From positions 17,980,001 through 18,044,000 of the forward strand of contig CM082576.2 in assembly GCA_040954595.2 (NCBI GenBank): a stretch of DNA of 64,000 nucleotides, in the 5' to 3' direction. The translations under genes were made by a program, and so were the position numbers. This document shows, piece after piece, positions 35,001 to 44,903 of this stretch. The notes beneath the pieces are model-generated. The model worked only from the letters and a program-made list of their open reading frames with translations. It searched no databases and had not been told where the DNA came from. This DNA comes from Balanoglossus misakiensis. Taxonomy: Eukaryota > Hemichordata. Within the stretch, counting starts at the first letter, position 1. Each line of letters begins with the position of its first letter.

Positions 35001-36993
35001 GTGTCAGCTGGATCCACCCTGTACCCATCTGCTGAGACTATTTTTCCCAAATAGCGCACTTTTCTCTTGAATAGGTCACATTTCTTGGGTTTTAGCTTGA
35101 TGCCGTGCTGCTGCAGTCGTTTTAGTACTTTCCTGATGTTTTCAACATGCTCTTCAAATGTCTTGCTGTATATAAGGATGTCATCCAGGTATGGTATGCA
35201 AATTACATAACTCAGTCCATCTAGGCATTCTTCCATGTGTCGTTGGAATGCAGGTGGGGCATTAGTCAGGCCAAACGGGATCCTCACCCATTCATACAGT
35301 CCCCATGGTGTGACAAATGCAGTCAGTGGTTTACTTTCTTCCGACATAAACCCTTGGTGGTATGCTTCGCCTTGATCCAGTACAGAAAACCAAGTATTTC
35401 CTCCCAGCCCATCAAGAATATCTTGGATACGTGGTATGGGTTGTCGGTCTGGCTTGGTCTTCTTATTAAGTTCCCTGTAGTCTATACAAAGTCTTAGACT
35501 TCCATCTTTCTTTCTGACACATACCACTGGCGATGAATATGATGACTTTGACTTGGTTATCCAGCCTTGGTCAATCAAATCCTCCAGATATTCCTTTACT
35601 TCTTGGTAAAGTGGGCGGGGTATTGATCTGTAACTTCTCTGCACTGGCTCCTGATCTGTTAGATCAATCCGCAACTTCAAGTTGTCAATGCACCCAATAT
35701 CGGTATCAGTCTTGGCAAAAGCTCCGGCTTCATCTCTCAGCATTTGTCGAACTACCTTTTGCTGTGACTCAGTCAAGCTGCTCAGATCAACAGGTGGTTC
35801 CCACGTTTCTTCAGGTGCTGGCATTTTATTTTCATCCCCCCGGGGCTTTGAAGTCATTTCTGAATGAAGACTGTTCACCTCAGCTTGTTTCTCCACTTCA
35901 CGGACTTCCAGTGGGGTGAATGACCGGACCATTTGAATTGTCCCTAACACTGTCCTATTTCTGAGGACAAGGTCATGTTTTGTTGTGTTGTGTACAGGAA
36001 TGGTCACACGATGTGATGATCCTCTGGAAAGCTTGGTGAGTTGTTCTAACACCTCCAATCCATCAGGCCAGGTATGTTCCACATTCGGTTCAAATACCAC
36101 TGGTCTTTCTTCTGTGATTGGTCCCGTATGCACTGAACACTTCACCTCAACCGTCCCTCCAGCCGGAATTCTAACACCACTTCGTCCAACCTTCACCAGA
36201 TAATGATGATCATCTTCACTGTTGTCCTGAATTAAATTCACGACTGCTTTTACATCCTTCTCTGGAATAGTAGGCAGTGCTGCCGTAATGACATTAATGA
36301 GTGCAGTATTTGGAATTTGTCCAGGTACCCCAGTGCTGTAATCTCTACAAACTTCTTCAATTACATTATAACTAATAATTGGGTAGTCAGTCTCTGTTGG
36401 TTGTCCCCGGCTTACCAACACTGGTACTTTCAACTGTCTTTGATTTTCACCATTGCTGATCAGCTGGAAGTCAACTTCTACCCATCCGCTATATGGAATA
36501 TCAGTTCCATTCATTGCTGTTAAGTTCAACTTTGTACTCATTCCCAAAAGTTCTTCAATTGGTCTGAGTGGTACATCTGAGAGATTTTTCAGCTTCCATC
36601 CATGTGTGATAACAGAGACTTGTGACCCGGTATCCCACAATGCCTGGTACTTCTCCCCTTCGATGTTACACCAAACCAAACATTTCTTTCCAACCAATTT
36701 CATCAGCTTCTCTTGTCTAGCTGGCGTCAGATGACATGGGAATGACATCTTCACACTGCTCCGCTGACTGTTTTTCCTTTCCTCCTGGGCCTCCACCTGT
36801 TGTATCATATTACAGTATACCCGGTGCTTTTCCCAGTGGGCTTTCTGACAATCCTTCGAACAGTATGTACCAGCGTGACATGCAGAACATTGTTGAAAAT
36901 TGGTAACATCATCTTTCTGGCAATGGTTACAATGGTGGGACTCTATGGTATCTTGGCTGGTTATTCCCTGTCCCCTGGGGCCAGCCTTTTCCC
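32003..36993 (-). CDS. pol: Inner Gypsy pol polyprotein: MYND finger, protease, RT, RNase H, integrase
   Basis: The first ATG is at 36808, but the frame is open further upstream and overlaps gag, so translation is likely by -1 frameshift at 36994-37000. Upstream of that ATG the frame encodes a MYND zinc finger (36812-36931). Counting from the ATG: aspartic protease with DTGSQVSVI at 59-67; RT with CIDYRELNK and the YLDD catalytic motif at about 541; RNase H with [14 protein letters not shown] at about 716; integrase with the HHCC zinc motif from about 984 and the DDE residues ([26 protein letters not shown] at about 1145). A proline- and acid-rich tail of about 250 residues holds three near copies of ADDTSAEA and two-fold PRRYPTRDR-like basic words. 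All catalytic residues are present, so the polyprotein may be functional. It serves element replication in the cytoplasmic particle and integration in the nucleus. Confidence 0.9.
36812..36931 (-). other. MYND-type zinc finger at the gag-pol junction
   Basis: The pol frame upstream of its first ATG encodes HCNHCQKDD, then [18 protein letters not shown], then [11 protein letters not shown]. The spacing C-x2-C-x10-C-x2-C-x5-C-x3-C-x3-H-x7-C is the MYND consensus, including the YCS, CQ and HW landmarks. MYND fingers bind proline-rich partner peptides. It sits between the gag zinc knuckle and the protease, and I know of no standard Gypsy domain at this place. It is reached only if ribosomes shift from gag. 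Confidence 0.85.
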
Positions 36994-37000
36994 GTTTCCC
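36955..37000 (-). promoter_or_regulatory. Programmed -1 frameshift site between gag and pol
   Basis: The heptamer GGGAAAC (36994-37000, minus strand) lies in the gag frame as G GGA AAC, the canonical X XXY YYZ slippery arrangement. It is 33 bases before the gag stop. Seven bases downstream, GGCTGG and CCAGCC (36981-36986 and 36955-36960) can pair, with a CCCC/GGGG pair inside that could stabilise a stem or pseudoknot. Pol lies in the -1 frame relative to gag, as required. Confidence 0.65.
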
Positions 37001-38442
37001 GACTGCTTCTGACTGGTTTGTTTACAACCTCTCTTGAAGTGTTCGGTACTCCCACACCTAAAACAATGCTTACAGTCTGGTTTTCCGTCTCGGCGACAGC
37101 TAGTACAGCCATAATTGGTTCTCTTTCCTTGGTTACCTCTATTTGAGTTGACAGCAGGGTCGTTGACCTTTGGAGTTGACACTGCTTCTTGAATCGCTGC
37201 CACAATTGCTGTTTTCATCTCCTCCATTCCTGCCATCATACCCTTTATTTCTTGATTGAAGTCAGACTGTGTTTTCGGATTGGCTTTCCCTGGTTTGGTC
37301 TCACTTGTTTTATTGGTTCCAACCACACCCACGGCATTTACTGTTGCTATGCGACCGTTGCTGCTTAACATGCGTTTAGCCTGCCTCTCCTCTTCATTTT
37401 TCACAGCAATGCCCAATTTCTCTAACAGCATATTATCACTAGTGTCAGTTTTCATCAAGTGGGGTTGTATATCTGCCCTTATGGAGTCATTCACCAGCCC
37501 AGTCAAAACAGCTCTGCGGAAAGTGTCCTGAATTACAGTAGGACTATACTTTATTGTATCTGCAGAACTTGAAGCTAGCAGTGCTTGTTGACGGAGATCC
37601 AGTACCCGGAAAAGGAAGTCATGGGGTGTTTCATTTTGATCTTGGGTGGCGCAGCTCAACTCATGATAAAGTTCACTTGCTTCCTTTTCTTTGTAATGCA
37701 CCCTCAGAATGCTGGTTAAATCTTTCAAGGATAAGTTTTTAATCCCTTCCAGATAACTTCTAATTCTGAGCTGTGGGTTGATGGCCCGAATGACAGCTTC
37801 AGTAACTTCCTGTTCAGGATACCCCCGGTTTATACCACTTTCAATCTGGTGAGCAAGGCTGTTAAAACTTAACTTATCTTTCTGGTCGGGTCTGCCAATC
37901 TGTCCAGCAATTTTGAATTCTTTAAAATAACTGGTGATCTCATTATGTAGCCGTTTAGTGTTCTCTTGAGTGGATTCAGCCTTTAGTGTGTTAGTTTGAC
38001 TGGTAGACTGTGGTTGTAATTCCCCCTTAGAGCCTCCCGAGTCAGTCACAGCATTCTTCACATTCCTGTCTTCGGCAAGTTGACTCCCCTCACTGTTGCT
38101 AGGCGACCCATTCCCCTTGGGATCGGTTCCAGTAGAGGAGTTCACAATGTCTAATGCTTTGGTTTTGACTTCACGCAATTTTGGTAGTTTTACTTCATCA
38201 TCCATCTCTTTAGACCAATCTCCCCCTAGATGATGAATCATTTCTCTGACAAGGGCGTATCTAGATTTCCCAGTCACATCAGTATCCATTTTCAAGACAA
38301 TGATCATATCACGCAGGTTTCCAAGGGACATCTGAAAGAGTAGTCCACTCACCTCCATGTACTCTTCTTCCAATCGAGCGGTCATTTCCTCTATTGATTG
38401 AAAAGAGTCTGTACTCACAGTTTGAGATTCCTCGTCACTCAT
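36961..38442 (-). CDS. gag: Inner Gypsy gag polyprotein
   Basis: A 493-aa protein starting [13 protein letters not shown]. Residues about 150-330 have the helical capsid-like pattern of Gypsy gag ([20 protein letters not shown], then [12 protein letters not shown], then [18 protein letters not shown]). Near the C-terminus, [17 protein letters not shown] contains a CCHC zinc knuckle preceded by further paired cysteines ([14 protein letters not shown]). It forms the particle and binds the RNA. The stop TAA at 36961 is bypassed by the frameshift for pol. Confidence 0.88.
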   Translation of the reverse strand: MSDEESQTVSTDSFQSIEEMTARLEEEYMEVSGLLFQMSLGNLRDMIIVLKMDTDVTGKSRYALVREMIHHLGGDWSKEMDDEVKLPKLREVKTKALDIVNSSTGTDPKGNGSPSNSEGSQLAEDRNVKNAVTDSGGSKGELQPQSTSQTNTLKAESTQENTKRLHNEITSYFKEFKIAGQIGRPDQKDKLSFNSLAHQIESGINRGYPEQEVTEAVIRAINPQLRIRSYLEGIKNLSLKDLTSILRVHYKEKEASELYHELSCATQDQNETPHDFLFRVLDLRQQALLASSSADTIKYSPTVIQDTFRRAVLTGLVNDSIRADIQPHLMKTDTSDNMLLEKLGIAVKNEEERQAKRMLSSNGRIATVNAVGVVGTNKTSETKPGKANPKTQSDFNQEIKGMMAGMEEMKTAIVAAIQEAVSTPKVNDPAVNSNRGNQGKRTNYGCTSCRRDGKPDCKHCFRCGSTEHFKRGCKQTSQKQSGNGKRLAPGDRE

Positions 38443-38554
38443 TTCAGTTCAGGCAGTAAAGTCCACGTTGGTCAAACACACAGAATTGACTGTTGGCGAA
38501 TCCTTGAGTCTTGTACTTGAGTCTTCTATTCCTCAGAGAGCATCAATCCAAAGT

Positions 38555-38571
38555 TCCCGGACGAGCCCCCA
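38555..38571 (-). other. Primer binding site (tRNA-Pro type) of inner Gypsy element
   Basis: TGGGGGCTCGTCCGGGA on the minus strand lies four bases inside the 5' LTR end. It is the well known tRNA-Pro primer sequence of several retroviruses and is identical to the site in the outer element. Confidence 0.85.
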
Positions 38572-38575
38572 AAAA

Positions 38576-39089
38576 TGTTACACTCTTCAATAGACAATCC
38601 AGACGAGCGTAGTTGTATATATGAATGGTTCCTTTGGTTTATTGAAGTACCCTAACTTCCAAGGAGTTTAAGACTCTAACACAACAAGTTTACTGTCAGT
38701 TCATGCACACAGAGGCACTAGACCACACATCTGACATTAACCAAACCGCACACTGCACTCCGGTTTTCCATGTGCTTCTCAAACTAACCGGCATGCTACA
38801 ATTATAATAATTGTCGCCACCTCTTTGCCAAATACAGATAGTGGTATACCTCCTCTAACTACATATAAGGATTCTTGCTCATTACAAATCAATTAATTTA
38901 GCTTAAGATCAAACAGATAGTCAATGATGGACATTTCCTAAAACCCTGCAAAATTCCAGACTTGCCCAAATTCCAGTGTTTCCCAATGGAGCAAGTTTGT
39001 TTTGGTCACTCATAAAACTCTGTCAAACTTTGAGACTATGCTCTGTGTGTGTTCAGATGGAAGTCATTAAGTCAAGTCATTCTCAAGGC
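38576..39089 (-). repeat. 5' LTR of inner Gypsy element, truncated
   Basis: 514 bp match 30515-31028 with two differences seen (ACCGCACAC against ACTGCACAC, and GAGCAAG against GAGCACG). The 103 bp found at 31029-31131 are missing and outer-element RT sequence follows immediately after CTCAAGGC. Confidence 0.9.
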
Positions 39090-41179
39090 CAATCAATCTG
39101 CCAATACCCCTTCAATAGGTCAAACTTGCTTACAAATTTAGCTTGACCAATTTTGTCAATGCAGTCATCGATTCTAGGCATTGGATATGAATCAGTCTTT
39201 GTAACAGAATTCACTTTACGGTAATCTGTGCAGAAACGATACAAACCACCCGGTTTAGGCACAAGTATACATGGTGAACTCCATGGACTACAACTCGGTT
39301 CTATGATGTCATTCTGCAACATGTAATCAATCTCAGATTTCATATGTTGTAGTTTCACAGGATTTACCCGGAAAGGATGCTGTTTTATGGGGGGTGCATT
39401 ATTAACATCTACATCATGACACATTTTATCAGTTTTACCAGGTACATCAGAAAACAAATGTGTAAATTCCTGCAACAAACATTCCAACTCTTCCCCTTGT
39501 TCTTTAGTAAGATGACACAATTTATCTTCTATATTTGCAAGTATTTCTGAATTACTCAACTTGACATCATGAACAAACCCCTTGACCTCGCTCTCATTAG
39601 CATCATCTTTATCATGATTACCATGATCATTACCCATAGAAATTGATGTCAAAACTGGCTTTGTTTCATGCAAATCTCTTTCTATGTATTCTTTCAGCAT
39701 ATTTACATGGCATAGCTGCTTTGCTTTACGTCGCCCTGGTGTCTTAACAATATAGTCAACATCGCTGATCTTAGATTCAATTTCACAAGGGCCGTAAAAT
39801 CTGGCTTGCAAGGGACGCCCCTGGATTGGAAAAAGGACCAAAACTTTATCCCCTGGTTTAAAATTCCGGCTTCTAGCATTAATATCATACCACTGTTTCA
39901 TTTTCTTTTGACTTCCTCTGAGATTTTCTTTGGCTATTTCGCATGCTCTTTTCAGCTTATCTCTAAAATTTGATTCAAAATCCAGAAGATTCATTTCGGT
40001 ATCCTTACACAACCAACTCTCATAAAGGAATTTCAAGGGTCCACGAACTGTGTGTCCGAAAACCAACTCAAAGGGACTAAAACCAGTCGATTCTTGAACT
40101 GATTCCCTAACTGCAAACAACAACAAATGAATTCCCTCATCCCAGTCTTTATTGTATTCAAAACAGTAAGTACGTACCATATTCTTCAAAGTCTGATGGA
40201 AACGTTCAAGTGCCCCCTGAGATTCAGGATGATATGCACTAGACTTGTATTGTTTTATGCCCAATTGGTGCATAACCTGTTGAAACAGACCAGACATGAA
40301 ATTTGATCCTTGATCTGACTGTATTGATTTGGGAAGTCCTACAAAAGTGAAAAACTTGGTCAGTGCTTTCACTATCTTCGATGCATTAATACTTCTTAGT
40401 GGTATTGCTTCTGGAAATCGAGTAGACGAACACATTATGGTGAGTAAGTACTCATTTCCTGATTTTGTTTTTGGCAAAGGGCCAACACAATCTATCAAAA
40501 CTCGACTAAATGCGTCAGAAAAAGCAGGAATGGGCTTTAAAGGTGCAACTGGTACCTTTCGATTGGGTTTCCCAACCATCTGACATGGATGACACGATCT
40601 GCAATATTTAGCCACATCCCGTCTCAAATTTGGCCAATAGAAATGACTTATAATCTTATCATGCGTTTTATTTATGCCTAGATGTCCACTCATAACATTA
40701 TCATGAGCCAAGCTGATTATCTCTTTTCGATACAATTTAGGCACAACTATTTGATGAACAATTCTCCATTCATCCTCAGTTGATGCATCAGGTGGTCGCC
40801 ATTTTCTGAAAAGAATACCATCCTTTGTATAGAAACATACGGGTACTTTACCAATTTCACTGAGGGCCAAGGACCTTTTACTTAAATTAACAATTTCAGG
40901 ATCAGCTTCCTGTTCAGCAATAAGCTCAGCACGACTAAACTTTCCCCCAGTTTTAGCATACTTTTGATTAGGCTGATTCGAAACATCTTGATTTTTGTCA
41001 GGCAAAGGAGAGGAACACTCACTTTTAAGTTCACCTACATTAGAAAGAAACGTATCCTCTAAGTTGACATCAAAATTATCGTCAACTTCATCTATTACAT
41101 CTTTCTTTACAACTTCTTCAGTCGAAGCCCTTTGGCTCATGGCCCTGGTCACAACACAAGCAGGGAAAATCTCAATATC
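39090..41179 (-). pseudogene. Outer Gypsy: integrase followed by RT N-terminal part
   Basis: The frame encodes integrase first: HHCC zinc motif (HDNVMSGHLGINKTH, then CRSCHPC), catalytic Asp in LIDCVGPL, Asp in QSDQGSNF, Glu in GALERFHQ, then a GDKVLVLFP and YGPCEIES C-terminal module. RT follows: IKQHPFRVNP, IEPSCSPWSSPCILVPKPGG, RFCTDYRKVN, and FDLLKGYWQ. It stops there because the inner LTR begins. The central RT with the YxDD catalytic motif is absent on both sides of the insertion. The open frame extends to 41230, but its first 16 residues come from the DNA transposon end at 41183. Confidence 0.9.
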
Positions 41180-41182
41180 ATC

Positions 41183-41203
41183 CAGTCTTCGGACTGAGCG
41201 CGA
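41183..41203 (+). repeat. Left terminal inverted repeat of the DNA transposon
   Basis: 21 bp beginning CAGTCTTCGG, preceded by ATC. It is the perfect inverse of 43149-43169. Confidence 0.92.
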
Positions 41204-42073
41204 AAAGTGGGCGTGTCCATTATCACTCATTAAGTATTCAAAAAGGCTGACTACGCTGTCGAGTGTCCGGAAAATTACGGTCTGAAACAGAAATTACAAG
41301 TCGCAGTGTCTCCAACACGAAAAAAAATCCAGCGAGCTTAGCTTTTAACAAAGAACTGACATTAAGTTCCTTACTCGCTGTGACAAATCCAAAAACCAAC
41401 GTGATTTTTTTTACAAAAATTAACTCAGAAAAAACATCAACACTTGAATTTACCAGCCCCGCACTGCAAATTGCATGGCGATGCCTATGGAACTGACCAA
41501 AATTTGACAGATCGTGGTTGCTAAAATGGTGCTGGTGCAATATTTCAGCATATGCAGCAAGCAGCGAAACCTGCCGATTCCCAGACGACTTTCTCTGACC
41601 AATGAACCTCAATTGAATGACGAGAAACCACAATTTCTCAATGACTTTCAGTCTGCCGACTGATGACCCCAAAATGTTATGACCTTTTGAATACGCCAAC
41701 CAGTGGGTGTCATTTAGTGCACGTGATATGCTAAATAGCGTTACTATTTCTATGGCGCCATGGTAACGTAAACAACATGCGTCAATCTCCCGCCAAGAAA
41801 GGCAAGGCTTCACGCTTTTGCTCAAAGTTTATTCGATACATCTAAGTTTGTTGTAAACAAATATCTGAATATTTATATATAAGATCATGTCAGTTATGAG
41901 TATATCTACCCACCCATTGATCAATGATGCTGTCATCAGGCTTGAACGTCATGAAAGGGGCGTTGATATCTCTGTGTCAGAGACTGACCCATGTGATTAG
42001 GGTACACACACGGGCTCCAGTGGGGTAATTCTGCATGTAATCGCGGTTCTTACGGAAGTCAGAGGAAGTAAAT

Positions 42074-42247
42074 ATGCGTGTTTGTTCCAGATGCCTCTCT
42101 TTTTTCGCTGTTGGGGTCTTATTTTGGCTGATTGCGGGATACATGACTGCAAGCACTTCCCTTGAAATTGGTGTTCAATTCACAAAACCGTTGAAAAACG
42201 ACATGGTGCATGCATCCATGCGAGGTATCTGTGTTCGATCGGTGTGA
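42074..42247 (+). other. Short ORF with signal-anchor-like N-terminus inside the DNA transposon
   Basis: I do not recognise the protein. Fifty-seven codons start MRVCSRC, followed by a hydrophobic stretch (LSFFAVGVLFWLIAGYMTA) and a polar tail, the look of a type II membrane or secreted N-terminus. The word GCGAG followed by GTATCTGTG near the end could be a splice donor, so this may be a captured first exon of a host gene. A 195-codon minus-strand frame elsewhere in the element (41238-41825) has no family features. Confidence 0.3.
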
Positions 42248-43148
42248 TTACGAAACAACAACATGTATCGTAAGTATTTTGGGCACTGCGGACGGTCGTA
42301 TATGATAAATAATATTGATTGAAGGCCCACAAACATTCATAACCAAAATATCGACAAACTACGTTTTACGCCTCACTTCGAGTGGCTGCATATTTTTTTA
42401 GAGGCTTAGCACTAGCTAAAATAGGTTCGTATGATAACAATAAAGTATCTATGACCCCAGAAATTCGAGTTTGAATAGTTTTCACTCTTTGGATGAAAAG
42501 GCACAAAAAATCAAACAAATCACTGCATTTTCACCCAAAAACAGTGTGTGCCAGGAAGACCCTGTCAGAAAGTGTGGAATTTACGGGTAAGATGTTCTGG
42601 ACGAAAAAATGAGCATAAGAGGTGATGAGTGATTAAAATAAACACTCTGCATGACATTTGCGTCTGGATTTTTTTTACTACGACACGGCAAAATCACGGT
42701 ATTTTGCTACAAAATCGCCAATTTAACAACACCAATTGGAGACGTCCCACAGTCTCTATTCAGTCGTTGATCATGATATACGATAGTTTCCAACAAAGTT
42801 CTAATGAAATAGAGTATATACCACGTTTTTTCTCGTCCATTGAAGCTTTGGATGAAAAGGCACAAAAAATCAAAGTTGGTATATGCCTCTGAAGGCTAAA
42901 ATAGAAGGGGTCAAAGGTAACTCTTTTATTTTTATTTTTCGCAAATCTACCGAATTCATCTCTTTGATTCTCTTATTGCTTTATTTCAATAATTTTCACA
43001 AAGATAACGAAATCTGTCAAGTACTCTCAAAACATGGAAAAAATTGGATTGAAATCTCTCCACGTACGCTGGGTTCTTGGCCGCCATAACAGAGGTCAAT
43101 GAGTGCTGAAATTTCCCAGCATGCTTTGCGGTGTTTTGATAATGGGAA

Positions 43149-43169
43149 TCGCGCTCAGTCCGAAGACTG
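43149..43169 (-). repeat. Right terminal inverted repeat of the DNA transposon
   Basis: 21 bp ending CCGAAGACTG, followed by ATC. It is the perfect inverse of 41183-41203. Confidence 0.92.
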
Positions 43170-43172
43170 ATC

Positions 43173-44792
43173 GCATACACTGTCATTAGTACTAGGTTCT
43201 TTAGTTACAACTGGATCGGGAAACACTTTCCCTCCAGCCAAATCATTGCCTAGCAACATAGAAATACCCTCTATGGGCAAAGTGGGTCTCACCCCAACTT
43301 TAACAGATCCTGATATTAAATTTGACTGCAAATTTATAGTGTGTAAAGGCACATTAATATAACCCAATTCTACCCCCTTAATTAGTACATCAGACTTAGC
43401 AGAGCTCATTTCAGACAAAGATAACACACTATCTAACAGCAATGTCTGCGAGGCTGCAGTATCACGCAATATCTTTATGGGTTGTAGATTGGCTTCATCC
43501 CCTATCAATGATACAAATCCATCAAAAACAAAGGGCTTAAATTCTTCCTTTATTCTTGATACTTCATCCATTCTTTGCACTTTAGACACATTCAGTGGTT
43601 GGACACATTTTTCAGTTACAGTGCAGGCGGTAGACTCTACTTTAACCTTATTCCCTTTCCTTTGCAGAAACCAACATTCGGAAATAAGATGCCCCTTCTT
43701 TTTACAATAGGCGCACGTTGGCATGGGTTTAAACATCCCGTCCTTAGTCTTTTCTCCAAAATTAGGACTACTTTCCTTTACTTTAGAATTCACAGGTTTA
43801 TTTTCAATACTCTTAGTCTGATGGGGAGGTCGGAAACCAAAAGTTTTACTTTGACCTGCTATATTACTCCTGGCATAGCTTAGCTTATGAGTTAAAGCAT
43901 AATCATCAGCCACAGTAGCTGCTTCATGCAATGCGTCAACCTTATGCTCATCAAGATGAGTGTTGATATCAGAATGAACACATTGTTTAAACTCTTCGAT
44001 CAACATGAGTTCCCTAAGTTTATCAAAATTCTGATTAACTCCCTTTGCAGTTAACCATCTATCAAACAATCTTTCCTTTTCTCTGGCAAATTCAACATGA
44101 GTTTGGTCATTCCGCTTTTGTACATTTCTGAACTTTTGCCTGTATGCTTCAGGTACTAGTTCGTATGACTTGAGAATTGCATCTTTAACACGATCGTAAT
44201 CGCTACTTTGATCAAGAGGTAAGGCAGTGAATGCTTCACGGGCTTTTCCAATTAAGACGCTCTGCAACAGTATGGTCCAAACATCCTTTGGCCATTTAAG
44301 GCTGTAAGCAATTTTTTCGAAATGCTGGAAATAATTGTCGACCTCCTTTTCATGAAATTGAGGAACCAGTCGAACATACTTTGCTGCATCAAAATAAGGA
44401 AAGGACCCCACTGATGAATTTTGTCTGTCCCCAAACTCAGTTGTCTCCTGCTTACCCGTTCTAAATTTCATTTCCTGAATTTCTAATTCTTTTTGTCTTT
44501 CTCTTTCTTTATATTCCAATTGCATCATTCTATACTGGTGATCCAACTCGAACCGCCTTATTTTAACCGTATCACCTTCATGCTTAGATTCACCAATTTC
44601 CAGTGCTTCAACCCCAAATTTCCCTTGTTCAACAAGAGCCTTTACAATGATATTTTTCAACTCTTGTTTTTTCATGGATGGTCGTACAACAAGCTCAAGA
44701 TATTCGGCAAGCGACACCAACTCATGCTTTCTCAACTTTTCGAACACTTCAAGAGAGGGGTTTTCTAAATACTCCACTGGTTTGAACTCCAT
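43173..44792 (-). pseudogene. Outer Gypsy: gag (SCAN-like capsid), zinc knuckle and protease
   Basis: The first ATG (44792) begins MEFKPVEYLENPS. A charged coiled region (YKERERQKELEIQEMKF) precedes the capsid block: FHEKEVDNYFQHFEKIA, TILLQSVLIGKAREAF, YRQKFRNVQKRNDQ and FAREKERLFDRWL. This resembles the SCAN domain, which is known to derive from Gmr1-type gag. CAYCKKKGHLISEC is a CCHC knuckle. The protease follows with DTAASQTLLLDS and ISMLLGNDLAGG; the usual DTG reads DTA here. The frame leads straight to the DNA transposon border at 43170 and would otherwise continue into integrase, so gag and pol were one ORF. The frame closes inside the transposon end, at 43155. Confidence 0.85.
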
Positions 44793-44881
44793 TGTTAGCT
44801 CCAGTTTATTTTTGTAGTTTTGCTTCCAAATATATTGGGACAATTTTCTTTTACAACAACAACTTCGAGCAAATATTCAAC

Positions 44882-44898
44882 TCCCGGACGAGCCCCCA
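44882..44898 (-). other. Primer binding site (tRNA-Pro type) of outer Gypsy element
   Basis: TGGGGGCTCGTCCGGGA on the minus strand, five bases inside the 5' LTR, is identical to the inner element's site. Confidence 0.85.
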
Positions 44899-44903
44899 AT
44901 TTC

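Larger units (their letters stand above)
30515..39089 (-). mobile_element. Second Ty3/Gypsy retrotransposon with MYND finger (inner element)
   Basis: An 8.6-kb element inserted in the RT region of the outer Gypsy. Left LTR is 30515-31131 (617 bp); the right LTR, 38576-39089, matches 514 bp of it with two differences found and lacks the last 103 bp. Gag (493 aa) and pol (1,601 codons from the first ATG) are intact. Pol order is protease, RT, RNase H, integrase, the usual Gypsy order. A tRNA-Pro-type primer site and a polypurine tract are present. A target duplication cannot be seen because the right boundary is deleted. Both ORFs look functional, but the truncated 5' LTR lacks the start of U3. 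Confidence 0.92.
41183..43169. mobile_element. DNA transposon, non-autonomous, 1,987 bp, with 21-bp TIRs
   Basis: The ends CAGTCTTCGGACTGAGCGCG plus A at 41183-41203 and their exact reverse complement at 43149-43169 are perfect 21-bp terminal inverted repeats. They are flanked by the trinucleotide ATC on both sides (41180-41182 and 43170-43172). Removing the element and one ATC would bring the outer gag-protease frame into register with the integrase frame, which confirms the borders. The TIR itself contains CAGTC-TTCG-GACTG, a small hairpin. No transposase is recognised inside. A 3-bp duplication occurs in several superfamilies (for example PIF/Harbinger, CMC, Academ); the family is not assigned. 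A word GGATGAAAAGGCACAAAAAA occurs twice (42491 and 42850). Confidence 0.85.

Noticed and set aside
39083-41230. Outer pol starting at the first ATG-like codon MSDNGHAHF
   Set aside because: These residues are read from the DNA transposon end at 41183; the true Gypsy sequence begins after the ATC duplication.
41238-41825. 195-codon ORF in the DNA transposon as transposase
   Set aside because: No zinc finger, DDE residues or other transposase landmarks, and low-complexity hydrophobic patches suggest chance.
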